Shown: one piece after another, positions 49,078-57,517 of the stretch
Layout of the letters: each line of letters starts with the position of its first letter
Position numbering within the stretch: position 1 is the first letter of the stretch
Assembly: GCA_038749105.1 (NCBI GenBank)
Contig: JBCDIM010000006.1
Location: forward strand, 1 to 64,000
Direction: 5' to 3'
Length of the DNA: 64,000 nucleotides
Source: JBCCOW01 sp038749105
GTDB taxonomy: Bacteria > Planctomycetota > Phycisphaerae > Phycisphaerales > Phycisphaeraceae
Program-made: the position numbers and the translations under genes
The notes under the pieces: generated by a model
What the model was told of the DNA's origin: nothing
The model's input: the letters and a program-made list of their open reading frames with translations, nothing else
The model's database searches: none

Positions 49078-50240
49078 CCGCAGCCCGGCAGCCCGATGCC
49101 CCGGCCCCCCGCGACGCACCCGCGTTGCGTCTGACGCACGCCGAGGTCCGCCGGGTCAGCCTCGTCGTGCCCACCTACCGCGAAGCCGACGCCCTGCCGC
49201 ACCTGCTCGACCGGCTCCAAGCCTTACGCCACCAGACCGGCTACGACCTCCAGGTCCTGATCATGGACGACGCCACCGGCGACGGTAGCGAAGCCATCAT
49301 CGCCCGCGCCGATCTGCCCTGGGTCGACTACATCGCCCGCACCGGGCCCCGCGGCCTCAGCGCCGCCGTTGTCGAGGGCTTCACGCTCGCCCGGCACCCG
49401 TTCGTTGTCGTCATGGACGCAGACCTCTCCCATCCGCCCGAAGCGATCCCCGACCTCCTCGACGCCCTCGACCAAGGCCACGATTTTGTGGTCGGCTCGC
49501 GCTACGCCCCGGGTGGCTCCACCGACGCCGACTGGGGGCTGGGCCGATGGCTCAACTCCCGCATCGCCACCCTCTTGGCCCGACCCCTGACCCACCTCAG
49601 CGACCCGATGGCCGGCTTCTTCGCCTTCCGCCGTTCCCTGCTCCAACAGGCCGAACCGCTCAGCCCCGTCGGCTACAAGATCGGCCTGGAGGTCTTGGTC
49701 AAAGCTCGCTGTACCCGTGCCGGCGAGGTCCCCATCCACTTCACCGACCGTGTGCACGGCGAATCCAAGCTGTCGCTCACCGAACAGCTCAAGTACCTCC
49801 AGCACCTCCGCCGGCTATACCTCTTCAAGCTCGGCAACCGGACGTCCTACGCCCGCTTCTTCGCAGTCGGCGCCCTCGGCCTGTCGGTCAACCTCGCGGC
49901 CCTCACCGCGCTGCTCGCCCTCGGCGTCGCCGCCGTCCCCGCTCTGGCCGGCGGTATCGCCGTCTCACTCATCAGCGGCTTCTTCCTCCACCAGCAGCCC
50001 ACCCCCGGCAGCCGCCCGGAAGGCTCCTGGCTGCGCCGGGTCCGCAGCTTCGGTGCGGCCTGCGCTATCGGTGCCGCCGTCCAGCTCGCCGTGGCGGTCT
50101 CCGTCCTGCACCTCTCCCCAGGCACCCTCCCGCAGCTCGCCGCCTGCCTCGGCGTCCTCGCCGGCGCACCGTTCAGCTTCATCGGCAGCCGATACCTCGT
50201 CTTCAAACGCAACCACATCCGCCCCAAGACGACGCCCTGA
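49074..50240 (+). CDS. Dolichol-phosphate-mannose-synthase-like GT2 with GtrA domain
   Basis: 388 residues. GT2 domain (SLVVPTYREADALPHLLDRL; VLIMDDATGDGS; FVVVMDADLSHPPEAIPDLLDAL with DAD; FVVGSRYAPGG; LNSRIATLLARPLTHLSDPMAGFFAFRR), then from about residue 260 a four-segment GtrA-type membrane domain (ARFFAVGALGLSVNLAALTALLALG; PFSFIGSRYLVFKR). Such fusions transfer a sugar to polyprenyl phosphate and may flip it. Overlaps the MazG-like gene by four bases. Confidence 0.9.
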   Translation: MTAARQPDAPAPRDAPALRLTHAEVRRVSLVVPTYREADALPHLLDRLQALRHQTGYDLQVLIMDDATGDGSEAIIARADLPWVDYIARTGPRGLSAAVVEGFTLARHPFVVVMDADLSHPPEAIPDLLDALDQGHDFVVGSRYAPGGSTDADWGLGRWLNSRIATLLARPLTHLSDPMAGFFAFRRSLLQQAEPLSPVGYKIGLEVLVKARCTRAGEVPIHFTDRVHGESKLSLTEQLKYLQHLRRLYLFKLGNRTSYARFFAVGALGLSVNLAALTALLALGVAAVPALAGGIAVSLISGFFLHQQPTPGSRPEGSWLRRVRSFGAACAIGAAVQLAVAVSVLHLSPGTLPQLAACLGVLAGAPFSFIGSRYLVFKRNHIRPKTTP

Positions 50241-50252
50241 CCGCCGGGCCAC

Positions 50253-51146
50253 TCACCCCATCCCCACCCGCGACCGGAACTCCGGGCCGCCCGCCACGCC
50301 CAGCGGCAGCTCAAACGTCGCCCCCGCGTCCGGCCCCAGCTCGTCCTTCTTCTGACCCATCGCCGACGTCGCATACGCCGTGTGGCGGCCGTCCGCCAGC
50401 GTCGCAAAACACAGGCTCGTGATGTTCGGCACCGGCAGCGTGTAACGCTCGATCTCCGCCCCGTCGAGCCCGTACCGCACCACCGCCGACGCGCCCCAGG
50501 TCGCCGAGAAGACCTCGCCCGAGGCGCTAGTCGTCATCCCGTCCGGGACGCCGGCGTGCACGTCGGTGGTGTCGACAAACACGCGCTGGTTGGAGAGCTC
50601 GGCCGTGTCGGCGTGGAGGTCGAACGTGTAGATCGCCTTGGCGGTCGAGTCGGTGTAGTAGAAGCTCTGGAGGTCCGGGCTGTAGCCCATGCCGTTGGAG
50701 CAGCCGATGTCTTCGAGCAGCAGGCCGATCGACCCGTCGCGGTGCAGGTGGTAGAGCCGGCCCTTGCGGTCGGGCGTCGGCATCGTCCCGCAGTACACCC
50801 CGCCGAGCGGGTCGGCGCAGACATCGTTGAACCGCGACGCCACCTCGTCGGGCAGCTCGTCGATCACCGTCGCCGCCACGCCGCCGTCCCGCCACACCAC
50901 CACGTTCCCCTTGTCCCGGAACAGCAGCAGCGACCCGTCGGCCTGGAACGTGAACCCGCCGACCGGGCGGTCCTCGTAGAAGCACGCGTGCTCGCCCGTG
51001 GCCGGGTCGTACCGGAACAGCCGGCCGGTCGGGATGTCGGTCCAGTACAGCCGGCGCTCGTCCGGGTGCCACAGCGGGTTCTCGCCACACTCACATGCGT
51101 AGTCCGCGATCACCCGCGGCTCCACCGGCTTCAACGATTTAGACAT
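50253..51146 (-). CDS. SMP-30/gluconolactonase-family beta-propeller
   Basis: 297 residues. GENPLWHPDERRLYWTDIPTGRLFRYDP carries the first metal Glu, RFNDVCADPLGGVYCGTM the Asn and Asp, SNGMGYSPDLQSFYYTDS another and DVHAGVPDGMTTSASGEVF the general base Asp, so the site is complete. Enzymes of this family open sugar lactones or hydrolyse related esters. GGAGG lies before the ATG. The start is divergent from the SGNH hydrolase gene. Confidence 0.9.
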   Translation of the reverse strand: MSKSLKPVEPRVIADYACECGENPLWHPDERRLYWTDIPTGRLFRYDPATGEHACFYEDRPVGGFTFQADGSLLLFRDKGNVVVWRDGGVAATVIDELPDEVASRFNDVCADPLGGVYCGTMPTPDRKGRLYHLHRDGSIGLLLEDIGCSNGMGYSPDLQSFYYTDSTAKAIYTFDLHADTAELSNQRVFVDTTDVHAGVPDGMTTSASGEVFSATWGASAVVRYGLDGAEIERYTLPVPNITSLCFATLADGRHTAYATSAMGQKKDELGPDAGATFELPLGVAGGPEFRSRVGMG

Positions 51147-51262
51147 CAGACCTCCAAACCCTCATGAACACGCTCGGACCACCGCCGACGCGGCAGCTTA
51201 CCCCGGTCGGCCACACGCAACGATCCCTGCCACAATGCCGGCCCTTCTCAAGGAGTCTTGCC

Positions 51263-52357
51263 GTGCCCGATCTGATCTGGAAGCACCTCGCCGTCCACAA
51301 CGCCGCCGAGCTCATCCCCGCCCCCGAAGCCGGGCCTGATGTGGTCAGCCCCACCCGGCTGCCCCTCGACGTCTTGCCCCACCTCAACGAAGGCGCCCAG
51401 GCCCGCGCCCGCGCCACCGCCGGGGTCGAGCTCCGCTGGGTCGCCGACGGCCCGGTCACGCTGATCCTCTCCAGCCCACAGGCCCCGAACCACCCCGTCT
51501 GCCTGTTCCGCGGCCGGTTCCAGCACAACGGCGGGGTCCACCACACCAACCTCGACGAGCCGGGCCTGACCCACCCCGCCCGGGCGCTGATCGGGGCCAC
51601 CCCCACCGCGCTACGCATCGATGACACCCCGCCCCGCATCGTCGAACACTACGACGCCTGCCGCGCCCGCTCCGATTTCGACCCCGCGGTCTGCAGGCTC
51701 CTGCTGCCGCTCCACGCCGGGCCGATCCTCCTCCACGACGTCCAGCCCGACCCCGGCGTCACCGTCACCCCGCCCACCCCCGACCAGCTCCCGCCCCGCC
51801 GCGTCCTGTTCTACGGCACGTCCATCACCCAGGGGGCCGGCGCATCGTCCCCCCACCTCACCTACCCCGCGCTCACCGCGACCCGGCTCCAGGCCGACGC
51901 CTGCAACCTCGGCAGCTCCGGCTCCTGCGAATGCGAGCCCCAGCTCATCGACTACCTCGCCGGCCGCCACGACTGGGACGCCGCCTCCCTCGCCCTGTCC
52001 GTCAACATGCTCAAGTACTCCGACGAGGTCTTCCGGGAGCGCGTCCACTACGCCGTCCACACCGTCGCCGCCGCTCACCCCGGCAAGCCCGTCGCGGCCA
52101 TCACGCTGTGGCCCTACTTCAACGATCTACCCGGTGGCGAGAACTACGAAAAAGCCCAACGCTTCCGCCAACACCTCCGCGAAGCCGTCGCCTCCTGCCC
52201 GACGCCCAACGCCCACCTGCTCGAAGGCCCCGACCTGTTCCCCGGCATCGACGCCCAGTCGGTCGACCTGATCCACCCCGGCGACTTCGCGTTCGCGGAG
52301 ATGAGCCGGAACCTCGCCGACGCCCTCCGCCCGCTGCTGCCGCCGATCGCTTCTTAA
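51263..52357 (+). CDS. SGNH/GDSL-family hydrolase with N-terminal beta domain
   Basis: 364 residues from a GTG with AAGGAG 7 bases ahead. An N-terminal beta-sandwich of about 170 residues (VELRWVADGPVTLILSS) precedes the SGNH domain: FYGTSITQGAGAS (nucleophile Ser), NLGSSGSCECEP, ALSVNMLK and LIHPGDFAFAEMS (catalytic Asp-x-x-His as DLIHPGD). This two-domain type acts on acetylated sugars. The same frame is open 33 codons further up, but that part is not conserved-looking. Converges on the next gene with 3 bases between. Confidence 0.85.
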   Translation: MPDLIWKHLAVHNAAELIPAPEAGPDVVSPTRLPLDVLPHLNEGAQARARATAGVELRWVADGPVTLILSSPQAPNHPVCLFRGRFQHNGGVHHTNLDEPGLTHPARALIGATPTALRIDDTPPRIVEHYDACRARSDFDPAVCRLLLPLHAGPILLHDVQPDPGVTVTPPTPDQLPPRRVLFYGTSITQGAGASSPHLTYPALTATRLQADACNLGSSGSCECEPQLIDYLAGRHDWDAASLALSVNMLKYSDEVFRERVHYAVHTVAAAHPGKPVAAITLWPYFNDLPGGENYEKAQRFRQHLREAVASCPTPNAHLLEGPDLFPGIDAQSVDLIHPGDFAFAEMSRNLADALRPLLPPIAS

Positions 52358-52360
52358 GCC

Positions 52361-52987
52361 CTACCGGCGAAGCCGCTGCAGCACCTCATCCACAGGCAGG
52401 CTCGCCGCCGCGTCCGCCACCGCTCGCCGACGGCCCGGCAGCCCCGCCAACACCAACGGCAAGCCGATCAGCAGCATCAACCCCGTCATCACCACGCCCT
52501 CCACGGTCGCCAGCCGGTGCCCCCGCCCCGACCACACCGCCGCCACCGGCAGCACCACCGCAAGCCCCACCGCGAACACCCCGATCGCAAAGAACCACCA
52601 GTGGGCCCCGCCCCCGTACCCCAGCCCAAACACCGGCGGCTCGGGCTCCTCCTGCAACCTTTCATACACCGCCGCGATCAGGCTGCGGAACACCTCCAGG
52701 TCTTCGCCCTCCCCCCGGTTGCACCCCAGCCGCACCCGCTTCCACCCCACCCCACCACCTATCCCACCACCCACGCCTTGCTTCGCCTCCAGCGTCAGCG
52801 TCCGCTGCTCCAGCTGCTGACTCTTGAAGGTGTTCCAGTACACCCGGCCCACCTCCGCGAACCGCCACGACGCCTCCTCCCGCCCCGCCTCGTCCTCCCT
52901 CACCAGCCGGTCCCCCGCCAACGCATACCGCGCCGCGCTCCCCACCACCCCCGGCCGGTACTCAAACACCTGTATATCCCTGTCCAT
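52361..52987 (-). CDS. Hypothetical membrane protein
   Basis: 208 residues. An N-terminal ~110-residue soluble part with pleckstrin-like strands (RPGVVGSAARYALAGDRLVRED; ASWRFAEVGRVYWNTFKSQQLEQRTLTLEAKQG), then two membrane segments (WWFFAIGVFAVGLAVVLPVAAVW; GVVMTGLMLLIGLPLVLAG) and a basic tail. GGGIGGGVG in the middle is low complexity. No family recognised. Probably leaderless. Confidence 0.6.
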   Translation of the reverse strand: MDRDIQVFEYRPGVVGSAARYALAGDRLVREDEAGREEASWRFAEVGRVYWNTFKSQQLEQRTLTLEAKQGVGGGIGGGVGWKRVRLGCNRGEGEDLEVFRSLIAAVYERLQEEPEPPVFGLGYGGGAHWWFFAIGVFAVGLAVVLPVAAVWSGRGHRLATVEGVVMTGLMLLIGLPLVLAGLPGRRRAVADAAASLPVDEVLQRLRR

Positions 52988-52993
52988 CGCGCC

Positions 52994-52999
52994 AGCATA
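52994..52999 (-). promoter_or_regulatory. -10 hexamer for a leaderless mRNA
   Basis: TATGCT, six bases before the ATG of the hypothetical membrane protein gene; no Shine-Dalgarno. Confidence 0.4.
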
Positions 53000-53094
53000 A
53001 CCCTGCACGCCACTTACGCCGCCCGTATGTTGACGCTACGGCGTAGCGATTGAACCCGCCCGCCTGACAGCCGCCCCACCAATCCGGCCCCCAC

Positions 53095-54498
53095 GTGTCA
53101 CGCCCCAACCTCCTTTACCTGTTCACCGATCAGCAGTCCCACGACGCAATGTCGTGCGCCCACAACGCTGACCTCCACACGCCCCACATGGACGCCCTCG
53201 CGGCCCGCGGCGTCCGCTTCACCCAGGCCCACTGCGCGTTCCCACTCTGCACCCCCTCTCGTGCGGCGATGATCTCCGGCCAACACCCCGCAGCCCTCGG
53301 CGTTACCGCAAACACCATCGACTGGACCGATGCCCAACGCATCCAGACCCTCGGCCACCTCTTCCGCAACGCGGGCTACCGCACCGCCTGGGGCGGCAAG
53401 TGGCACATTGGCCCTGGCGGTATCTCCTACCCCGACCCCGACAAAGACCCCGACTTCGCCTTCGAGCCCATCTGCCCCTTCAACGACCAACAGCTCCCCA
53501 AGGCCGCCGCCGACTTCATTACCGACGCACCCAAACACAACCAGCCCTGGCTCCTTGTCGCCTCCTTCGACAACCCCCACAACATCTGCGAGCACGGCCG
53601 AAACCAGCCCCTGCCCTGGGGCGAGGTCGAGATCAGCCCCAACCCCGCCGACTGGCCCAGCCTCCCCGCCAACTACCCCCCGGCGCCCGAGGAACCCCAG
53701 GCCATCACCCGCTTCCGCGACCACAACCCGCGTACGCAGCACGCGGCCGCCTATACCCCCGACCGCTGGCGCAGGTACCGGGCTGTCTACTACCGACTCG
53801 TCGAAAAGGTCGATGCCCAGCTCGGCCAGGTGCTCGCCACCCTCGATGCCTCGGGCCAAACCGACAACACTGTCATAGTCTTCGCCTCCGACCACGGCGA
53901 CGCCACCGCCGCCCACCAGCTCGCCCAGAAATGGACCCTGTACGACGAGTCGGTCCGTGTTCCGTTCATCATCGCCGACCCGACCCACACCACGCGCGCG
54001 GCACAAACCGAAGCCACGCTCATCAATGCAGGCCTCGACCTGCTGCCGACTCTCTGCGGCCTCGCTGGAATCACCGCACCCCCCGGCCTGCCCGGCCGTG
54101 ACCTGACCCCTCTACTCCACCAGCCCGGCGCAGCGCTGAACCACCCCCGCGACCACCTCATCCTGGAGACTCAGCTCCAGCTTGGCGACGGCCTCGCTTC
54201 TGCCGGCCGCGCCGTCGTGACCAACGACCACAAATACACCCTCTACGACTTCGGCCAACACGCCGAGCAGCTCACCAACCGTCACGCCGACCCCGGCGAG
54301 ATGGTCAACCTCGCGACGCGGTCCCAACACCGCCACACCCTCCTCAAACACCGCACCCTCCTCTTCGAGCACCTCCGAGACCACAAAGACCCCTTCGGCA
54401 TCAACCCGACCTACGGGCCCAACACCGTCGCCCTCGCCGACTGGGGCCACGTCGACCTGACCCAACCCCCACCCACCGACTATCACAGTACTGGCTAA
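53095..54498 (+). CDS. Type I sulfatase
   Basis: 467 residues from a GTG. NLLYLFTDQQSHDAMSC begins the metal site, CTPSRAAMISGQHP holds the CxPSR motif whose Cys becomes formylglycine, then GGKWHIG, FASDHGDATAAHQL (metal Asp/His) and YDESVRVPFII. No signal peptide, so the enzyme would be cytosolic or exported otherwise. It probably removes sulfate from algal glycans or their breakdown products. The MDR gene follows 5 bases later. No formylglycine-generating enzyme is in the window. Confidence 0.9.
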   Translation: MSRPNLLYLFTDQQSHDAMSCAHNADLHTPHMDALAARGVRFTQAHCAFPLCTPSRAAMISGQHPAALGVTANTIDWTDAQRIQTLGHLFRNAGYRTAWGGKWHIGPGGISYPDPDKDPDFAFEPICPFNDQQLPKAAADFITDAPKHNQPWLLVASFDNPHNICEHGRNQPLPWGEVEISPNPADWPSLPANYPPAPEEPQAITRFRDHNPRTQHAAAYTPDRWRRYRAVYYRLVEKVDAQLGQVLATLDASGQTDNTVIVFASDHGDATAAHQLAQKWTLYDESVRVPFIIADPTHTTRAAQTEATLINAGLDLLPTLCGLAGITAPPGLPGRDLTPLLHQPGAALNHPRDHLILETQLQLGDGLASAGRAVVTNDHKYTLYDFGQHAEQLTNRHADPGEMVNLATRSQHRHTLLKHRTLLFEHLRDHKDPFGINPTYGPNTVALADWGHVDLTQPPPTDYHSTG

Positions 54499-54503
54499 TC
54501 CCC

Positions 54504-55580
54504 ATGCAACGCGTCCTCATCGAACAGTTCGGCGGCCCGGAAGTCCTGCGGGTTCTCGACGAACCCACGCCCACGGCCGACGACCTCGGGCCCGACGACG
54601 TGCTGGTCCGCATGACCTCGATCGGGATGAACCGGGCCGAGATCATGGGACGCGAAGGCCAGTACAAGCTCTCGACCGGCGACCCGCCGTTCACGCCGGG
54701 CCTCGAGGGCGGCGGCATCCTTGAAGCCGTCGGCTCGGGTGTTGCCGGCGTGAAGCCCGGCGACCGCGTCACGCTCACGCCCGGCGTGACAAGGCCGCCG
54801 AGCGACACGGAATCGGAGCCCGCCAATGGGGGCGCTTACCGCTCGCACTACCTCTGCCCCGCCGACTGTGTGATGCCCGTGCCGGATGCGGTCCCCGACG
54901 ACCAGCTCGGCGCGCTCTGGCTGCCCTACCTCACCGCCCACGGCTGCCTGCACTGGTTGCACCGTCTCCACGAACAGCCCGAACACCGCCGCGTTGTCGC
55001 CTTCTCCGCCGCGTCGTCCTCCGTCGCGCTCGCCGCGGCGCAGGTCGCCAAGTCGATGGGCGCGACGACCATCGGGCTCACCTCGTCGCCCGCCAAGCTC
55101 GACGCCATCCGCGCGCTGCCCACCGCCCGTTACGACCACCTGCTCGCCACGCACGCCCCAACGCCGCAGGCCGACCGCACGCTGCTCCCGTTCTACCGTG
55201 ACCTCTTTCGCCTGACCGAGGGGCGCGGCGTCGATGTGTTCTTCGACTGCGTTGGGGCCGGCCAATACCTCTCCCACGAGATCACGGCGCTCGCGGAGCT
55301 GGGCACGGTCTACATCTACGGGCTGCTCGGCAAACCGGCCCCGGTCAACCTCGGCACCCTGATCCGCAAGAAGGGCAGCCTCCGCGGCTACGCGATGACC
55401 GAGTTCCGCCAGGCCGGCCCCGAGCACTGGCGGCCGCAGGCCCAGCTCGTCCTCGACGGCTTCGCGAACGGCACCTACACCCAGCACCTGGCCGGCACCT
55501 TCCCCCTCGCCGACGTCCAACGCGCCCACACCGTGATGGCCCAGAACCGACACATCGGCAAGCTCGTGCTCGTCCCCTGA
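54504..55580 (+). CDS. Medium-chain dehydrogenase/reductase, quinone-oxidoreductase-like
   Basis: 358 residues. GroES-like N-terminus (MTSIGMNRAEIMGREG; PFTPGLEGGGILEAVGSGVAGVKPGDRVTL), then the NADP Rossmann half (VVAFSAASSSVALAAAQVAKSMGATTIGLTSSPAKLDAIRA; DVFFDCVGAG; TVYIYGLLGKP). No zinc Cys cluster and no catalytic zinc residues are seen, so it is of the zinc-free quinone reductase type. Five bases from the sulfatase stop, hence co-transcribed. Substrate unknown. Confidence 0.85.
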   Translation: MQRVLIEQFGGPEVLRVLDEPTPTADDLGPDDVLVRMTSIGMNRAEIMGREGQYKLSTGDPPFTPGLEGGGILEAVGSGVAGVKPGDRVTLTPGVTRPPSDTESEPANGGAYRSHYLCPADCVMPVPDAVPDDQLGALWLPYLTAHGCLHWLHRLHEQPEHRRVVAFSAASSSVALAAAQVAKSMGATTIGLTSSPAKLDAIRALPTARYDHLLATHAPTPQADRTLLPFYRDLFRLTEGRGVDVFFDCVGAGQYLSHEITALAELGTVYIYGLLGKPAPVNLGTLIRKKGSLRGYAMTEFRQAGPEHWRPQAQLVLDGFANGTYTQHLAGTFPLADVQRAHTVMAQNRHIGKLVLVP

Positions 55581-55622
55581 TGGGTCGGGCGGGTGGTACG
55601 GGTGGAGGCGAGTGGGTGCGGG

Positions 55623-56606
55623 TCAGGCGTGCGAGAGGACCGGCCGACGCTGCCGCCACGCCCGCAGCTTGTCCCGCACTAACGGCACGTCCAACGCGCA
55701 GTACGCCGACCCCGCCGCCATCCAGCCCGCGTCCGACGCCAGCCGACCGAACGTCCCCTTGGCCTGCCGCAGGTCCCGGTTCAGCTCGTCCAGGTCGTAG
55801 CCCATCGTGGCGAGCCGGTCCCGGCCGACCCACGACAGGTACCGCCGACAGAACCGCCGACGCAGCGGGTTCGCCAGCGTCCGCTGCCACTTGGTCACCG
55901 GGTCTTTGCTCACCGCGCTGTACTGCTGGATCCCCTGGTTGTCCTGGACCCGGCCCTCGAGCTTGACCCGGCTAAAGCCCTCCGCCGCCTCGGGGCAGTC
56001 GGGCAGGCCCAGCGCCTCAAACAACCCCGACAGCTTGCCCGGCGGGTCGGCGATGAGGTCCTCATAGTTCAGCCGGATCGCCCGATCGCCCGCCGCCTCG
56101 TAGGCCTCCATCATCCGGGTGAGCCCGTCGTAGAACAGGTGCTTCTGCGTGAACAGCTTCCAGCGGTTGCCCCACCAGGTGGTCAGCGACGACGCGATCA
56201 CCGACAGCGGGTTGCGGAACAGGAACACCAGCTTGGCGTCGGGGAACAGCCGGGCGATCTCGTCGGCGATCAGGATGTAGGGCGGCGTCTTGTCCAGGAA
56301 GTAGCGGGTGCCCTCGGGCGAGAGCTCGCGGTACATCCCGAGCATCATGTCCCGCAGGTGGCGGTCGAGCCCCGCCTGTTTGTCGGGGAAGGCGTCGCCG
56401 AAGTCTTCGATGGCACGGCAGGCCTGGCGGTGGCGGTACTCGGCGTACACGCCGTCGGGCCGGCGGGCGTAGACCAGCGGCAGCAGCAGCCAGGGCTCCG
56501 AGACCGTGTGCACCGCCGGGTGATACCCCAGCATCCGCTGCAGCAGCGTGCTGCCCGAACGCGGCAGGGAGAAGATGAACACCGGCTGAACCGCAGACTC
56601 GCTCAT
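55623..56606 (-). CDS. Sulfotransferase family protein
   Basis: 327 residues. The PAPS loop is FIFSLPRSGSTLLQRMLGYHP, the second site is KLVFLFRNPLSVIASSLTTWW, and RLNYEDLIADPPGKLSGLFEALGL follows in order. These enzymes put sulfate from PAPS on sugars or other acceptors. GAGGTGG lies before the ATG. A sulfatase is coded just across the MDR gene, on the other strand. The frame is open further upstream but is arginine-rich and includes hairpin repeats. Confidence 0.85.
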   Translation of the reverse strand: MSESAVQPVFIFSLPRSGSTLLQRMLGYHPAVHTVSEPWLLLPLVYARRPDGVYAEYRHRQACRAIEDFGDAFPDKQAGLDRHLRDMMLGMYRELSPEGTRYFLDKTPPYILIADEIARLFPDAKLVFLFRNPLSVIASSLTTWWGNRWKLFTQKHLFYDGLTRMMEAYEAAGDRAIRLNYEDLIADPPGKLSGLFEALGLPDCPEAAEGFSRVKLEGRVQDNQGIQQYSAVSKDPVTKWQRTLANPLRRRFCRRYLSWVGRDRLATMGYDLDELNRDLRQAKGTFGRLASDAGWMAAGSAYCALDVPLVRDKLRAWRQRRPVLSHA

Positions 56607-56751
56607 ACCACCTCTATCGGCCCCCAGGACGTCGAATCTACCCCCATCCGGGATTATCCGCCCCACCGGCTCGGTGTCGATCGCATAACGATCAGACGAC
56701 AGGCCTCCCGAGGCGTCGCGGGAAAGCGTCCTCCATGCCAAGCGGTCGATG

Positions 56752-56799
56752 GCGAGCCGGGGCGTGTCGCCCCGGCCGGCCCGACACGGGCCGGCTCGC
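56752..56799. repeat. Double hairpin in the gap upstream of the sulfotransferase gene
   Basis: Two perfect eight-base stems side by side: CCGGGGCG-TGT-CGCCCCGG and CCGGCCCG-ACA-CGGGCCGG, enclosed by GCGAG/CTCGC. It lies in a 294-base gap with no gene. Confidence 0.75.
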
Positions 56800-56900
56800 T
56801 GTGCTTCACGACGCCGACGAGCCTTAAGGCCACGCCTTGCGCGTTCGGTCATCAATGCCCGGTAAGCTCTGCGACCCACGCACCCCGCCCGATCCCATCC

Positions 56901-57359
56901 ATGGAACCCCTCCTCCTGAGCAAGAGCTACAAGTTCCTCGGCCACCCCGCGAGCAAGGGCGCGATCGTCGTCGGCTCGGTCCACATCGATCCCGACGGGC
57001 TCTACCTGCTCTACCGGTCGCACACCTGGCAGACCGGCACCGTGGCCGGGGCCGCGTTCGGGCTGATCGGGGCCCTGATTCACGCGCTGGCGACCCGCAA
57101 ACGCCCCTTCGAGCTCCCCGTCGAAGACAGCCCCGTGGCCGAGCTGCCCGAGGACATCCTCCGGGCGCTACACATCAAGAAGACCAAGCCGGCGGACACC
57201 CTGGCCGTGATCCCCCGTGAGGCCGTGCTGGGCTACAAGAAGTCGATGACCAAGGGCCTGCGCTTCCAGCTTGAGGGCTGCGAACTGGTCCCGATCGGCA
57301 CCAAAAGCCGGGTCGTCCGCCAGCTCGAGTCGCTCGGTTACGCCCCAGTCGAGCCGTAG
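56901..57359 (+). CDS. Hypothetical protein with central hydrophobic segment
   Basis: 152 residues. Residues ~12-30 form strands (LGHPASKGAIVVGSVHIDPDGLYLLY), then TVAGAAFGLIGALIHALATRKRP is a possible membrane or buried helix, then a C-terminal alpha/beta part (DTLAVIPREAVLGYKKSM; RFQLEGCELVPIGTKSRVVRQLESLGY). The ATG is the first after a stop-free but meaningless stretch. No family recognised. Same strand as pdhA, 158 bases ahead of it. Confidence 0.6.
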   Translation: MEPLLLSKSYKFLGHPASKGAIVVGSVHIDPDGLYLLYRSHTWQTGTVAGAAFGLIGALIHALATRKRPFELPVEDSPVAELPEDILRALHIKKTKPADTLAVIPREAVLGYKKSMTKGLRFQLEGCELVPIGTKSRVVRQLESLGYAPVEP

Positions 57360-57433
57360 GCCCCGCCGAAGCCCTTCTCACGCCATCCGCCCGGGCCACC
57401 GATAAGGCCTTAAACCCGGCCCTTAAAACACAC

Positions 57434-57463
57434 TTGCCGCGCGGCCTGACCGACCTCTACACT
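57434..57463 (+). promoter_or_regulatory. Possible sigma-70-type promoter of pdhA
   Basis: TTGCCG, an 18-base spacer and TACACT; four of six matches each. It leaves a 55-base leader before the pdhA ATG. Confidence 0.3.
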
Positions 57464-57517
57464 GGATCTGCTCGGCCAGCCCCGTTTTCCCCCCAACAGA
57501 GCCCGCGAAAGCCCTCC

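Noticed and set aside
56607..57083. N-terminal extension of the sulfotransferase
   Set aside because: It runs through the double hairpin and is Arg-rich; the PAPS loop normally lies close to the start, as it does from 56606.
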